Assembly (NCBI GenBank): GCA_002435785.1
Contig: DIUC01000048.1
Span: forward strand, 1-43,000
Direction: 5' to 3'
Source: Saprospiraceae bacterium UBA6168
GTDB lineage: Bacteria; Bacteroidota; Bacteroidia; Chitinophagales; Saprospiraceae
DNA length: 43,000 nt
In this document: piece by piece, positions 16,309-25,037 of the stretch
How positions within the stretch are numbered: the stretch's first letter is position 1
How the letters are laid out: each line of letters opens with the position of its first letter
Translations under genes and position numbers: made by a program
The notes under the pieces: generated by a model
Seen by the model: only the letters and a program-made list of their open reading frames with translations
What the model was told of the DNA's origin: nothing
The model's database searches: none

Positions 16309-17508
16309 TTATTGTCCCGTCAGCGCCTCCAGCTCAATAATCGCTTGGTTCAGCCCCAACAAATGCTCCAAATGCTGCGCCTCGATGCCCGCCGCCTGCT
16401 CCATCATTTGCACAAAATCGGCGAAGCTCATCTCGCCCTGCGCATAGTTCAGGCTGCCCGACCGGAGCAGTTCCGCTGCCAGTTGTTTGCCCTCGGCAGC
16501 GTAGTATTCCAACATGATTTGATATTTTTCCTGCTGGTGAAGCAGGTGGCCAAGCTCGTTCTGCTGCGCCAGCAGCGCACTTCGGAACTCGGCGCCCGCT
16601 GCCGCAATGCCCACCTCCGCCGCCTCCGACTGCGCCAGCAACGACTTGCGGAACAGCGGCAGGTTCAGTCCCACCTGCCAGCCGGGGTACACGTCGCCGT
16701 TGCCCAAAATCTGCCCGTAGACCCCCGCCGAGTAGGTTGGGGAGGACTTCGCCTTCGTCGCCTCCTGCTCCGAGCGAGCAACCTGAATGGCCGCTTGCCC
16801 ATACTTGGCCATCGCCGAGCTGCGCAGCAACGACGTGTCGGCGATGGAGAACCCGCCCTCGTGCAGCGGCTCCACTACGGGCAGCACGGGTTCGCCCAGC
16901 CCCAGTATTTGCCCCAAAACGATGCGGTCGAACTCGATTTCGTGCTGCACCGTGCGGGCTTCGAGGCGTACTTGCGATGCCTTGTCCTGCGCCGCCAGCT
17001 TCTCGGAGAGCGATACCTCCCCCGCCCGGTAGCGCACGTCGGCGGCACGAGCCACCCGCTGCCACACGCTGTCGAGCCGGTTGTTGAGCGCCGCCTTGCC
17101 GTCGAGGTAGCTGAGGTGGTGGTAAATCTCCCGCACCTGCCGCACGATTTCCTGCCTCGTCATGCCTTGCCGGGCGGCTGCCTGCGCTTGTCGGCTGGCG
17201 TGGAGGTCACGGTTGGCACGGGTCATTTTTCCCGAAGGGAAACTCTGCGCCACACCGAAGGTCGAAGTGCCGAGGATGCCGAGGTCGGGGTCGGCGGTCA
17301 CGTTGTGGAAAAGCTGCGAAGGCTCCCACATCGGCCCGGCATTTTTGAGCACCTCCTGCTGCCGGATTTGGTGGCTGGTGATCGCCATCGCAGGGTGGCT
17401 TTTGAGGGCAAGGTCAATGGCTTGCTGCTCGGTGAGGGTGGTCTGGGCAGATGCCATTTGGCAAAGCCCAACTAACACCAACCAATGGATGTTTCTGTAA
17501 AAAGCCAT
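16309..17508 (-). CDS. TolC family outer-membrane efflux protein (CusC type)
   Basis: The 399-residue product has a signal peptide (residues 1-22, ending MASAQ) and then long amphipathic helices typical of TolC proteins, with two similar halves. The start of the mature part, TLTEQQAIDLALKSHPAM, is the common opening of the family. The C-terminal half contains the motif SEAAEVGIAAAGAEFRSALL. It should form the outer-membrane channel of the tripartite pump with the adaptor at 14993 and the RND protein at 18271. Its start lies only 25 bp from the divergent Uma2 gene, so its promoter must lie within or overlap that gene, unless it depends on readthrough. Confidence 0.9.
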   Translation of the reverse strand: MAFYRNIHWLVLVGLCQMASAQTTLTEQQAIDLALKSHPAMAITSHQIRQQEVLKNAGPMWEPSQLFHNVTADPDLGILGTSTFGVAQSFPSGKMTRANRDLHASRQAQAAARQGMTRQEIVRQVREIYHHLSYLDGKAALNNRLDSVWQRVARAADVRYRAGEVSLSEKLAAQDKASQVRLEARTVQHEIEFDRIVLGQILGLGEPVLPVVEPLHEGGFSIADTSLLRSSAMAKYGQAAIQVARSEQEATKAKSSPTYSAGVYGQILGNGDVYPGWQVGLNLPLFRKSLLAQSEAAEVGIAAAGAEFRSALLAQQNELGHLLHQQEKYQIMLEYYAAEGKQLAAELLRSGSLNYAQGEMSFADFVQMMEQAAGIEAQHLEHLLGLNQAIIELEALTGQ

Positions 17509-17533
17509 AAATTTGTTTTCTAAAATCTTCCAC

Positions 17534-18196
17534 ATGGAAATTACAGTTAGTGATATTTTAAAAAGCCCCGGTGCGGTTAAACTTTACCAGCAAATTCAAG
17601 AAGCCCTTGCTGACGAAACCCGTCGCCGGGAGGAGTTTCGGGAATGGCTCACAGAGGATGTCAAAGCCGAATTCATCAATGGTGAAATCGTGCTGCATTC
17701 GCCTGTGAAACGGGGGCATTACCTTGTCAGCGACAGGCTCAATAATTTGTTGCGAAATTTTGTCCACCTCAAAAAACTGGGCACGACTGCCGTTGAAAAA
17801 GCACTAATTGCCTTGACCCGCAACGATTATGAGCCAGATATTTCGTTCTGGGGGAGCGAAAAGGCCGCTACTTTCAACGACAATACAATGCTCCACCCGG
17901 CCCCCGATTTTGTCGTCGAAATCCTTTCCCCCAGCACCAAAAAGCACGACCGGGAAACCAAGTTCGAGGACTACGCACTTCATGGTGTTCGGGAATACTG
18001 GATTATTGACCCCGACAAGCAATGCGTCGAGCAATACGCCCTTTTGGTGGCAACCGACAAATCTTATCTGCCTTACGGCAAATTTTTCCCCGGCGAGGAC
18101 ATCAAAAGCATCGCCCTGCCTGAGTTTGAAATCCCCGTGGCCGCCATTTTTGATGAAAAAGCCAACTTTGAGGCTTTGAAAAAAATGATGGAATAA
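17534..18196 (+). CDS. Uma2 family endonuclease-like protein
   Basis: The 220-residue product matches the Uma2 (DUF820) family, a PD-(D/E)XK-type fold. Visible motifs are EFINGEIVLHSPVKRGH, YEPDISFW, PDFVVEILSPSTKKHDRETK and REYWIIDPDKQCVEQY, which hold the likely acidic and Lys active-site residues. The ATG at 17534 is preferred to a TTG at 17513. It lies in the opposite direction between the RND pump and its outer-membrane factor, a place where these genes are normally adjacent, so it was probably inserted. Function in the cell is unknown. Confidence 0.88.
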   Translation: MEITVSDILKSPGAVKLYQQIQEALADETRRREEFREWLTEDVKAEFINGEIVLHSPVKRGHYLVSDRLNNLLRNFVHLKKLGTTAVEKALIALTRNDYEPDISFWGSEKAATFNDNTMLHPAPDFVVEILSPSTKKHDRETKFEDYALHGVREYWIIDPDKQCVEQYALLVATDKSYLPYGKFFPGEDIKSIALPEFEIPVAAIFDEKANFEALKKMME

Positions 18197-18220
18197 AACC
18201 TTGGTTTATAAAGGTTTATG

Positions 18221-18288
18221 AGGTTGATAAGGGTTGATAATCAGTGGGTTATCAACCCTCATCAACTTTATCAACCCTCATCAACCCT
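18221..18288. repeat. Inverted and direct GTTGATAAGG-type repeats
   Basis: GGTTGATAAGGGTTGATAA is followed, after a short loop, by two direct copies of the complementary TTATCAACCCTCATCAA type. The right part covers the stop codon and last codons (VDEG) of the RND pump gene. It lies between two convergent genes and may end transcription. Confidence 0.75.
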
Positions 18289-21200
18289 TTTGCTCCTCCT
18301 AAAAAACATCGCATACAGCACCGGCAGCACCACCAGCGTCAGCAGCGTGGAAGTCACCAGCCCGCCGATGACCACCGTCGCCAAGGGCCGCTGCACTTCC
18401 GCACCCGCCCCGCTCGAAATCGCCATCGGCAGGAAGCCCAGCGACGCCACCGCCGCCGTCATCAGCACAGGACGAAGACGCACCAGCGCTCCTCGGATGA
18501 TGCGTTCGTTGACGTTGGTCACGCCCTCCTGTTCCAGTTGCTTGAAGTAGGAAATGAGGACGATGCCATTGAGCACCGCCACGCCGAACAAGGCGATGAA
18601 GCCGACTCCCGCCGAGATGGAGAACGGCATGTCCCGCAGCAGCAAAGCGAAGATGCCCCCGACCGCCGACATGGGAATAGCGGTAAAAATTAACACACTC
18701 TCTTTCAGCGAGTTAAAGGCGAAATACAACAGCCCGAAAATGAGCAACAACGCCACCGGAACGGCGATGCTGAGGCGGGCCTTGGCTGCTTTCAGGTTCT
18801 CGAACTGTCCGCCGAAAGTGTAGTAGTAGCCGCTGGGCAGCTTCAGTTTTTCACCCAAAACGGCCTGCACGTCGGTGATGGCGCTCTCCACGTCACGGCC
18901 CCGCACGTTGGCGCTCACGACGATGCGGCGGCGGCCATCGTCCCGGCTGATTTGCGCAGCACCGGGGCGATAGCTCACGTCGGCCACTTCACTGAGCGGG
19001 ATGAGTTCGCCGGTAGGCGTGGCGATGGGCAGTTGGCGAACGTCCTCGATGTCGGCACGGTGGTCGGCGGCGAGGCGCACCACGAGGTCGAAGCGGCGCT
19101 CGTCCTCGAAAATGGCACCAGCGACCGAACCTGCGAAGGCCGTGCGCAGTGCCATGTTCACTTCCTTGACGGCGAGGCCATAGCGGGCGATTTTGTTGTA
19201 GTCGTAGCGGGCGACGATTTGCGGGAGGCCCTCGATTTGCTCCACTTTCAGGTCGGCCAAGCCCTCCACGTCCCTGATGATGTCTTCTACCCGGTGACCC
19301 GCACGGGCGAGACTGTCGAGGTTGTCGCCGAAGATTTTCACGGCGATGTCAGAGCGCACCCCGGTCATCATCTCGTCGAAACGCATCTTGATGGGCTGGG
19401 TGAACTCGAAGGCCATGCCCGGCACGTCGTAAACTTTCGCTTCAATCATTTCCACCAATTCCTCCTTGGTTTCCGCCCGTTTCCATTCGTCAATTGGTTT
19501 GAGCAAAATGACGTTGTCGGCGGTTTCGGGGGCCATCGGGTCGGTCGGGATTTCGGCGGAGCCGATTTTCGAGATGACCTGCTCCACCTCGTCCGGGAAA
19601 TTGTCGAGGATGATTTTTTGCGCAAGCCGATGACTTTCAAGGGTTTGCGTCAGCGATGTGCCGGGCTTGCAGAAGCCGTGCATCATGATGTCACCTTCGT
19701 CGAGCGTGGGAATGAACTCGCCGCCCATTCGAGAGAAAAGGAAAACGGCCAGCACAAACACGGCGACCGTTGCTCCCAAAACCATCTTTTTCCACTGCAA
19801 AGCGAAGTTGAGCGCCGGTAAGTAGAGCCGCTGGAAAAACCGGATGATTCGGTCAGCGATGGTCAAATCCGGCTTCAGTTTTTTGCTCAAAAAAGCGGCG
19901 CTGACGGCTGGCACGTAGGTCAGCGAAAGCAGCAATGCCCCGATGAGGGCAAAGCTGACGGTCTGTGCCATCGGCTTGAACATCTTGCCCTCCACCCCTG
20001 TGAGCGACAGGATGGGCAGGTAAACGATGAGGATGATGATGACCCCGAAGACGCTGGAACGCATGATTTTACTGGAAGAAAAGCGCACGGCCTCGTTCAT
20101 TTCATCCTGTGAAAGCTGGATACTGGCGTAGCTGCCATTTTCCTGTTTTCGTTGATGAAAAACCTTTTCGTGGAGGAAATGCAGCGTCGCCTCCACGATA
20201 ATCACCGCCCCATCCACAATCAAACCGAAGTCAATGGCACCGAGCGACATGAGGTTGGCACTGACCCCCGTGAGCTGCATCATGCCCAGTGCAAACAGCA
20301 TGGACAGCGGGATGACAGAGGCGATGATGAGGCCCGCCCGGAAATTGCCGACGAGCAAAACGAGGATGAAAATGACGATGAGCGCCCCTTCAATGAGGTT
20401 CTTTTCGACCGTGGCAATGGTGCGGTCCACGAGTTTTTCCCGGTCCAAAAACGTGGTGATGGTGATGCCCTCCGGCAACGACGACTGGATTTGCGCCACC
20501 CGTTCCTTCACGCGCTGGATGACGTTGGCGGCGTTTTCGCCCTTGAGCATCATCACGATGCCGAGTACGATTTCGCCCTCGCCGTTGTGGCTCACGGCAC
20601 CGTAGCGCATGGCGCTGCCGATTTTCACCTCACCGATGTCGCCGATTTTGATGGGTGTCCCGCCCTCCGATTTCACCACGATTTGCCGGATGTCGTCGAG
20701 CGATTTGGCCAAGCCTTCGCTGCGGATGAAGTAGGCGTTGGCGTTCTTTTCGATATAAGCCCCGCCTGTGTTTTCGTTGGCATTTTCGAGGGCATTGAAC
20801 ACCTCGCCGATGCCGATGCCGAAGGCTTTCAGTCGGGCAGGTGTCACGGCCACTTCGTACTGCTTGAGGTAACCGCCGAAGCTGTTGATTTCCACCACAC
20901 CTTGGATGCCCATGAGCTGGCGCTTCACTATCCAGTCCTGGATGCTGCGCAATTCGGTGGGCGAGTAGCGGTCTTCGTAGCCGGGTTTCGGCTCGATGCG
21001 GTAGTGCAGGATTTCGCCGAGACCCGTTGAAACGGGGGCGAGTTCTGGCGTGCCGAAGCCAGCGGGGATTTGCTCCTCCGCCATTTTCAGCTTCTCGTTC
21101 ACGAGCTGGCGTACGAGGTACTTGTCCACGTCCTCGTCGAAAACGACCGTCACCACGCTCAGTCCAAAGCGGCTGATGCTCCGCAATTCGAGGACGCCAG

Positions 21201-21429
21201 GAATGCTCCGCACGGCGCTTTCGATGGGATAGGTGATGAACTGCTCCACCTCCGGCGTGGCCAGTGTGGGGCAGACCGTGAGCACCTGCGCTTGGTTATT
21301 GGTGATGTCGGGGATGGCGTCAATGGGCAACCGGGTAAAGGCGAAGATGCCCCAAACAGCGAGCGCCAAAGTGCCAAGGGCGACAATGACCTTGTTTTTG
21401 ATGGAAAACGAAATGATGGAATCGAGCAT
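18271..21429 (-). CDS. Heavy-metal efflux RND transporter (CzcA/CusA family)
   Basis: Proton-driven inner-membrane pump for export of metal ions. The 1,052-residue length is normal. It starts with the membrane segment MLDSIISFSIKNKVIVALG and has the proton-relay motif of metal RND pumps in TM4, AIDFGLIVDGAVIIVEA, with Asp400, Asp406 and Glu413. The stretch RFDEMMTGVRSDIAVKIFGD is typical of the family. I cannot read the metal specificity with certainty; the pattern is closer to CzcA-like divalent pumps than to CusA. The TolC-like and adaptor genes lie downstream on the same strand but are separated by an inverted Uma2 gene. The last codons lie in a tandem repeat. Confidence 0.93.
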   Translation of the reverse strand: MLDSIISFSIKNKVIVALGTLALAVWGIFAFTRLPIDAIPDITNNQAQVLTVCPTLATPEVEQFITYPIESAVRSIPGVLELRSISRFGLSVVTVVFDEDVDKYLVRQLVNEKLKMAEEQIPAGFGTPELAPVSTGLGEILHYRIEPKPGYEDRYSPTELRSIQDWIVKRQLMGIQGVVEINSFGGYLKQYEVAVTPARLKAFGIGIGEVFNALENANENTGGAYIEKNANAYFIRSEGLAKSLDDIRQIVVKSEGGTPIKIGDIGEVKIGSAMRYGAVSHNGEGEIVLGIVMMLKGENAANVIQRVKERVAQIQSSLPEGITITTFLDREKLVDRTIATVEKNLIEGALIVIFILVLLVGNFRAGLIIASVIPLSMLFALGMMQLTGVSANLMSLGAIDFGLIVDGAVIIVEATLHFLHEKVFHQRKQENGSYASIQLSQDEMNEAVRFSSSKIMRSSVFGVIIILIVYLPILSLTGVEGKMFKPMAQTVSFALIGALLLSLTYVPAVSAAFLSKKLKPDLTIADRIIRFFQRLYLPALNFALQWKKMVLGATVAVFVLAVFLFSRMGGEFIPTLDEGDIMMHGFCKPGTSLTQTLESHRLAQKIILDNFPDEVEQVISKIGSAEIPTDPMAPETADNVILLKPIDEWKRAETKEELVEMIEAKVYDVPGMAFEFTQPIKMRFDEMMTGVRSDIAVKIFGDNLDSLARAGHRVEDIIRDVEGLADLKVEQIEGLPQIVARYDYNKIARYGLAVKEVNMALRTAFAGSVAGAIFEDERRFDLVVRLAADHRADIEDVRQLPIATPTGELIPLSEVADVSYRPGAAQISRDDGRRRIVVSANVRGRDVESAITDVQAVLGEKLKLPSGYYYTFGGQFENLKAAKARLSIAVPVALLLIFGLLYFAFNSLKESVLIFTAIPMSAVGGIFALLLRDMPFSISAGVGFIALFGVAVLNGIVLISYFKQLEQEGVTNVNERIIRGALVRLRPVLMTAAVASLGFLPMAISSGAGAEVQRPLATVVIGGLVTSTLLTLVVLPVLYAMFFRRSKRVDEG

Positions 21430-21435
21430 GAACTT

Positions 21436-21598
21436 GATTACGATTTACGATTTAAGATTGGGATGCTCGAATGTGAGCAAACTGAGGGCTTGATTCACGA
21501 AGACAGATTGCGATAAAACATTGACAACCAACACGTTGAACTAATCAGACATGAGCGGTCAGGCGCAATCGTAAATCGTCATTCGTAAATCGTAAATC
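21436..21598. repeat. Inverted pair of ATCGTAA-type tandem repeats
   Basis: GATTACGATTTACGATTTA (from 21436) and the opposed AATCGTAAATCG-type copies at 21567-21598 occupy both ends of the gap between the His-rich protein and the RND pump. The right copy runs into the TGA stop of the His-rich gene. Confidence 0.75.
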
Positions 21599-21989
21599 AC
21601 ACCCTGGGCGGCTGCCAGATGTCGTTGGGAAGGGAAAAAGAGTAGGATTGGTCTTCCAAAACGGGGCGGCTTGCCTCGCAGATGGTGGGCAGGCCCGCTG
21701 TGAAATCCTGTAAGTTTTGAAAGGCTGCCAAGGTTGGTGCGTGGAGGTGGTTGCAATGGTCCTTTCCGGGCAGCTTGGAGTGGTCGTGGTCGCCTTTGTG
21801 CTGCGCAAAGTCCTCGCCGTAGTGCATTTTCCAGAATTGGAAAAACCCGATGCCGGGCGTTTCGGCTTGGTGCTCTTTGAAATGTTCGAGCAGGCCGGGC
21901 AGCTTCGCCAATTCCTCCTTGGCCTGTGCAGGCACGAGGGCACTGAACAGGAACAAAACGAGCAGGATGTTGGCAGTTGCTTTTTTCAT
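21597..21989 (-). CDS. Small exported His-rich protein heading the RND gene group
   Basis: The 130-residue product has a signal peptide (residues 1 to about 22, ending VPAQA) and a central stretch dense in His, Asp and Cys: HYGEDFAQHKGDHDHSK, then KDHCNHLH. The rest is helical and ends QPPRV. I know similar unnamed exported proteins near metal RND pumps in Bacteroidota, and a periplasmic metal-binding role fits, but this is inference. It is the first gene of the pump group, has its own candidate promoter, and ends about 170 bp before the pump start. The ATG at 21989 gives the clean signal peptide. Confidence 0.75.
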   Translation of the reverse strand: MKKATANILLVLFLFSALVPAQAKEELAKLPGLLEHFKEHQAETPGIGFFQFWKMHYGEDFAQHKGDHDHSKLPGKDHCNHLHAPTLAAFQNLQDFTAGLPTICEASRPVLEDQSYSFSLPNDIWQPPRV

Positions 21990-21996
21990 TGCAAGG

Positions 21997-22028
21997 CAAA
22001 GATAGAAAATATGGTTTTTTGGGGTAAA
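21997..22028 (-). promoter_or_regulatory. Candidate promoter for the His-rich protein and RND pump
   Basis: On the minus strand TATCTTTG (22004-21997) matches TAnnTTTG exactly, with TTTA (22028-22025) 20 bp upstream as a three-of-four -33 box. It lies between the DUF2231 gene and the His-rich gene, 7 bp before the start codon, so the transcript leader would be very short. Confidence 0.5.
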
Positions 22029-22032
22029 TAAA

Positions 22033-22536
22033 TTAGTCGTCTTCGACTTCGCCGCCCGATTCAGCGCCGTTTGCCTCCACACCAGCAGCAGCCACGCCGC
22101 TCCTGATTTCGCTGTGTCGGATTTGCCCACCGAGGTAGCCCGTACGGGCCATTGCGCCGAAAGTGACCAAGCTGAGTACCGTGGCGACCAATACCAGCGG
22201 CCTCGACAGAGCTATCTTGCTCCAGCCTGCAATAAGCGTCACGAGCGATAGCAGGCCGAGTGCTTCCATGAGCCAAATGGCCACAGAGGCGGCATCCTCG
22301 TGTTCTTCAATTAATGATTCGGAAACAGAAGCGATTCCCTCCACGCTTTCCTCGGCAGGCTCGCCGGTTAGGAAAACAGGGATAGCGATAACGGCCATAG
22401 CGGCCCAAGTCCAGAGTGCGACTTTTTTGACTTGTTCGGAGGAGGTGATATAGCCGTAGGCCATCACGCCCACGCCCAAGAGCGACCCAATAATTGGAAA
22501 ATGATTGAGCAGGAGATGCAGATGTGTTGCGTCCAT
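22033..22536 (-). CDS. DUF2231-like membrane protein, copy A
   Basis: The 167-residue product has about four transmembrane helices. It opens with HLHLLLNHFPIIG, has LTGEPAEES and IEEHEDAA between helices one and three, and ends in an acidic tail (EVEDD). The His residues in HLH, NHFP and HED are shared with the copy at 25770, which marks the pair as paralogues. DUF2231 proteins have no firm function; haem or metal binding by these His residues is a guess. It is on the same strand as the rubrerythrin upstream and the metal efflux group downstream. Confidence 0.75.
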   Translation of the reverse strand: MDATHLHLLLNHFPIIGSLLGVGVMAYGYITSSEQVKKVALWTWAAMAVIAIPVFLTGEPAEESVEGIASVSESLIEEHEDAASVAIWLMEALGLLSLVTLIAGWSKIALSRPLVLVATVLSLVTFGAMARTGYLGGQIRHSEIRSGVAAAGVEANGAESGGEVEDD

Positions 22537-22716
22537 TTTTATTAATTTTAATTACTGATAATCAGCACGTTAGGAGATTTTTTTTATTTCAACCGCCATC
22601 GGCTAACCTATTTCCACGTTCCGATTTTTGTTGCAAAACTTGGAAATGGGAAAGCCGGAGCTGTGGTTTTTTGATGTTCATTTTATACGACTAACACCGT
22701 TGGCCAGTCGAATTCA

Positions 22717-23499
22717 TCACAGCTTGTCAATCTTCGTGAACTTCTCGGAGGAAGTCATGGAGATGTTGCAACGCTTCGGTGCTGTGCTATCGTAAGTATT
22801 GCCGCAGGTCTGGCAGACATAATAAACAGACGCCAGCGAGTTCACCTGTTTGCTCTCAAGTGCCGAAAGTGCTTTTTCATACAAAGGCTTGTGGCGCTGT
22901 TCGGTTTTGTAAGCATAATTCAGGCTGATGAGGGCAATTTTGCCATTGGCAGCCTGTGCGTTTTTGATGAAATCCGGGTACATCGTCGCTATTTCGTAGC
23001 CCTCACCAGCGATGGCGTCCTTTAGGTTTTCGGCGGTTGTTTTGACCGTAAAATCTGGCTTGACGACAGGAATGGTAGCGCCCATGTCCTCCAGCACAAA
23101 CCGGTGGTTGTTGGCATGGATGTTCTCGGAGGCAGAAGTGGCTTTGAACAGCAGTGCTATCTGCGTGTAGCCCTCCTCCTGTGCCTTTTTGGCGTAGGCG
23201 GCGTACTTGGCGCTGGCAGTAGTTTCGCCTTTGTAGGCATCGGTGAGGTTGTTGACCATCGTCGCTTTCACATCGGCAGTGGCAGGGGCATTTTCTTGAC
23301 CCTTCATTTCGTCTTCTTCTTCATCGCCTTCCTCATTTTCTTTCCTGCTAACGGTTTGGGCGGTTGCGCCACCATCAGCGGGTTGTTGCATGGTAGTGCC
23401 TGCTTGGTTGTTTTCCTGTTGGTTTGGGTTGCTGCAGGAAGGGAGCAAAGTCCAAAAGCCAGCAGCAAAAATGATGAAGATGATTGCATTGGATTTCAT
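22717..23499 (-). CDS. Lipoprotein rubrerythrin with incomplete rubredoxin centre
   Basis: Rubrerythrins reduce peroxide at a di-iron site. The 260-residue product has a lipobox LPSC (after the ATG at 23499), an acidic low-complexity linker, and a ferritin-like four-helix domain with the iron-ligand regions KGETTASAKYAAYAKKA, SASENIHANNH, EIATMYPDF and KTEQRHKPLY. A C-terminal rubredoxin-like part follows: CQTCG (Cys229, Cys232) and then CNIS (Cys244, Ser247), where a fourth Cys is expected. A single base change (TGC to TCC) would explain Ser247. The lipid anchor puts it outside the cytoplasm, unusual for the family but seen in some Bacteroidota. It lies next to the two-component genes. Confidence 0.88.
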   Translation of the reverse strand: MKSNAIIFIIFAAGFWTLLPSCSNPNQQENNQAGTTMQQPADGGATAQTVSRKENEEGDEEEDEMKGQENAPATADVKATMVNNLTDAYKGETTASAKYAAYAKKAQEEGYTQIALLFKATSASENIHANNHRFVLEDMGATIPVVKPDFTVKTTAENLKDAIAGEGYEIATMYPDFIKNAQAANGKIALISLNYAYKTEQRHKPLYEKALSALESKQVNSLASVYYVCQTCGNTYDSTAPKRCNISMTSSEKFTKIDKL

Positions 23500-23627
23500 G
23501 ATGAATTTATTTTTTAGTGATTTTTTCAGCAACACCGTTTATCACGTTTTTGTCTGAATTTGATAGGGCAAAGTTGGCCCCGGCAGGGTTAAAGCAACCT
23601 TCGGGTTTTCTTAAAATCAGCTAAAAA

Positions 23628-23662
23628 TGGTGGACGGGAGACGGTGGACGTGAAACGGTGGA
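23628..23662. repeat. ACGGTGGACG-type tandem repeat
   Basis: Three imperfect copies of GGTGGACG separated by GGAGAC or TGAAAC fill the end of the gap after the sensor kinase stop. It belongs to the same class of short tandem repeats seen elsewhere in the window. The rest of the 164-bp gap shows nothing clear. Confidence 0.6.
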
Positions 23663-23663
23663 G

Positions 23664-25037
23664 TTACTGAAAGCGCAGGGTAAACGCTGTGCCTTTCCCC
23701 TCCTCACTTTTCATGGAGATTTCAATCTGCTCCAAGTGAGCTATTTTTTGAACAATGGAAAGCCCAAGCCCGCTGCCGGGCACCTGAGAGGTGCGGGATG
23801 CGTCGGCCCGGTAAAGGCGGTTGAAAAGGTGCGGAAGGTGTTCGGCGGGGATGCCGGGGCCGTCGTCAGAGATGGTCAAGGAACGAGCAGGTTCATCCCA
23901 TGCACAGTGGATGTTGCCGTTGTCGGAGCCATATTTGATGGCGTTTCCGAGGAGGTTGCTAAGCAGTATTTCAAGGAAAGTGCGGTCGTCCATCACTTCG
24001 GTATTTGTCGGGATTTGGACGTGCAAGCCCATCTTCTTGGCTTCCAGTTCGTGCTGTTTTTTTGTTTTTAAACCCTCCAAAACGGCGGTGAGCCGCACAG
24101 GTTCTTTTCCCAATAGCACAGCGCCCGATTCCAACCGTGCCAACTGGAGCAAACGATCTAGCAACAGTTGCATCTTGTCCACCTCTCGTATGACATGGCC
24201 AATTTTTTCTTCGTAATGCGCTGATTCCCTGGGTTTTCTGACCAAAACCTCCAACGTGCCACGGATGGACGTGAGCGGCGTCCGCAGCTCGTGCGAGGCA
24301 TCGGAGGTGAACTGTTTTTCCCGGTTGAAACTGTTTTCTATGCGCTGCAACAGGTCGTTGATGGCCTTCGCCAACTGCTGCACCTCGTCTTCGTGCGCAG
24401 GGACCGACAGGCGGGTGTTGATATTGGTATCGCTAATGTTGGCCGTGCTGCGGATAAGCTCCTGCACCGGGGCGATGCTTTTTGCTGCCGCAAAAGAAAC
24501 GGCCAAATACAAAACAAGCAACATCAATGGGAAAGCGACAAAGAGCGTGGCTCGCAGGTTTTTCAAAACAACGGTGGACTCTGCACGGGAAATGCCGATG
24601 CTGAGTTGGCCAACAATTTTGCCCGTATTGTTTTTCACCGGAAACTGCCCCATCCTTATCAATTGGTCTTTCAAGTTGGTGTTGAAAAACTTAGGTTTCG
24701 CCACAGTGGGGTCATACGAAAAGCGGTCAGCAGTGAGGTTTGCGGAGCGGAAAACCAGTCTGCCCCGGTTGTCCACCAACTGTAAAAAAGTCGGGTTGAC
24801 CTCTTCCTGCTGGTGCTCTTGCTCTTCCCACTCAGCCATTTTTGAAATGACGATGGAGTCGCCACTGAAAGCGAGGCTTCTGACAACCTCTTCTTGCTCG
24901 GTGCGCAAGTCCTGGTCGAGGTGGTTGAAAGCAGTGCGGAAAACCACCTCGTACACTACCAGAAAAACAAGGCTTGCAATGGCGGCGGCCGCCACGAGGT
25001 TGTACAGTGCGATGCGCTCCTTGAACCTGAGTTTCAT
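23664..25037 (-). CDS. Sensor histidine kinase (CusS/OmpR-class partner)
   Basis: The 457-residue product has two transmembrane helices (about 10-32 and 163-186) around a periplasmic sensor domain, a HAMP region (about 187-240), the phospho-acceptor helix with SDASHELRTPLTS (His249), and the ATPase domain with NLLGNAIKYG, DDGPGIP and GSGLGLSIV. Its start overlaps the response regulator stop by 4 bp (ATGA), so they form one operon. Position next to rubrerythrin and a metal pump suggests a metal or redox signal, but the sensor domain shows no obvious ligand motif. Confidence 0.93.
   Translation of the reverse strand: MKLRFKERIALYNLVAAAAIASLVFLVVYEVVFRTAFNHLDQDLRTEQEEVVRSLAFSGDSIVISKMAEWEEQEHQQEEVNPTFLQLVDNRGRLVFRSANLTADRFSYDPTVAKPKFFNTNLKDQLIRMGQFPVKNNTGKIVGQLSIGISRAESTVVLKNLRATLFVAFPLMLLVLYLAVSFAAAKSIAPVQELIRSTANISDTNINTRLSVPAHEDEVQQLAKAINDLLQRIENSFNREKQFTSDASHELRTPLTSIRGTLEVLVRKPRESAHYEEKIGHVIREVDKMQLLLDRLLQLARLESGAVLLGKEPVRLTAVLEGLKTKKQHELEAKKMGLHVQIPTNTEVMDDRTFLEILLSNLLGNAIKYGSDNGNIHCAWDEPARSLTISDDGPGIPAEHLPHLFNRLYRADASRTSQVPGSGLGLSIVQKIAHLEQIEISMKSEEGKGTAFTLRFQ

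Noticed and set aside
16312..17475. Plus-strand open frame of 387 codons over the TolC-like gene
   Set aside because: Antisense shadow, rich in Arg, Leu and Gln, with no recognisable domain.
18952..21030. Plus-strand open frames of 289 and 292 codons over the RND pump gene
   Set aside because: Antisense shadows of a well-supported gene; no family features.
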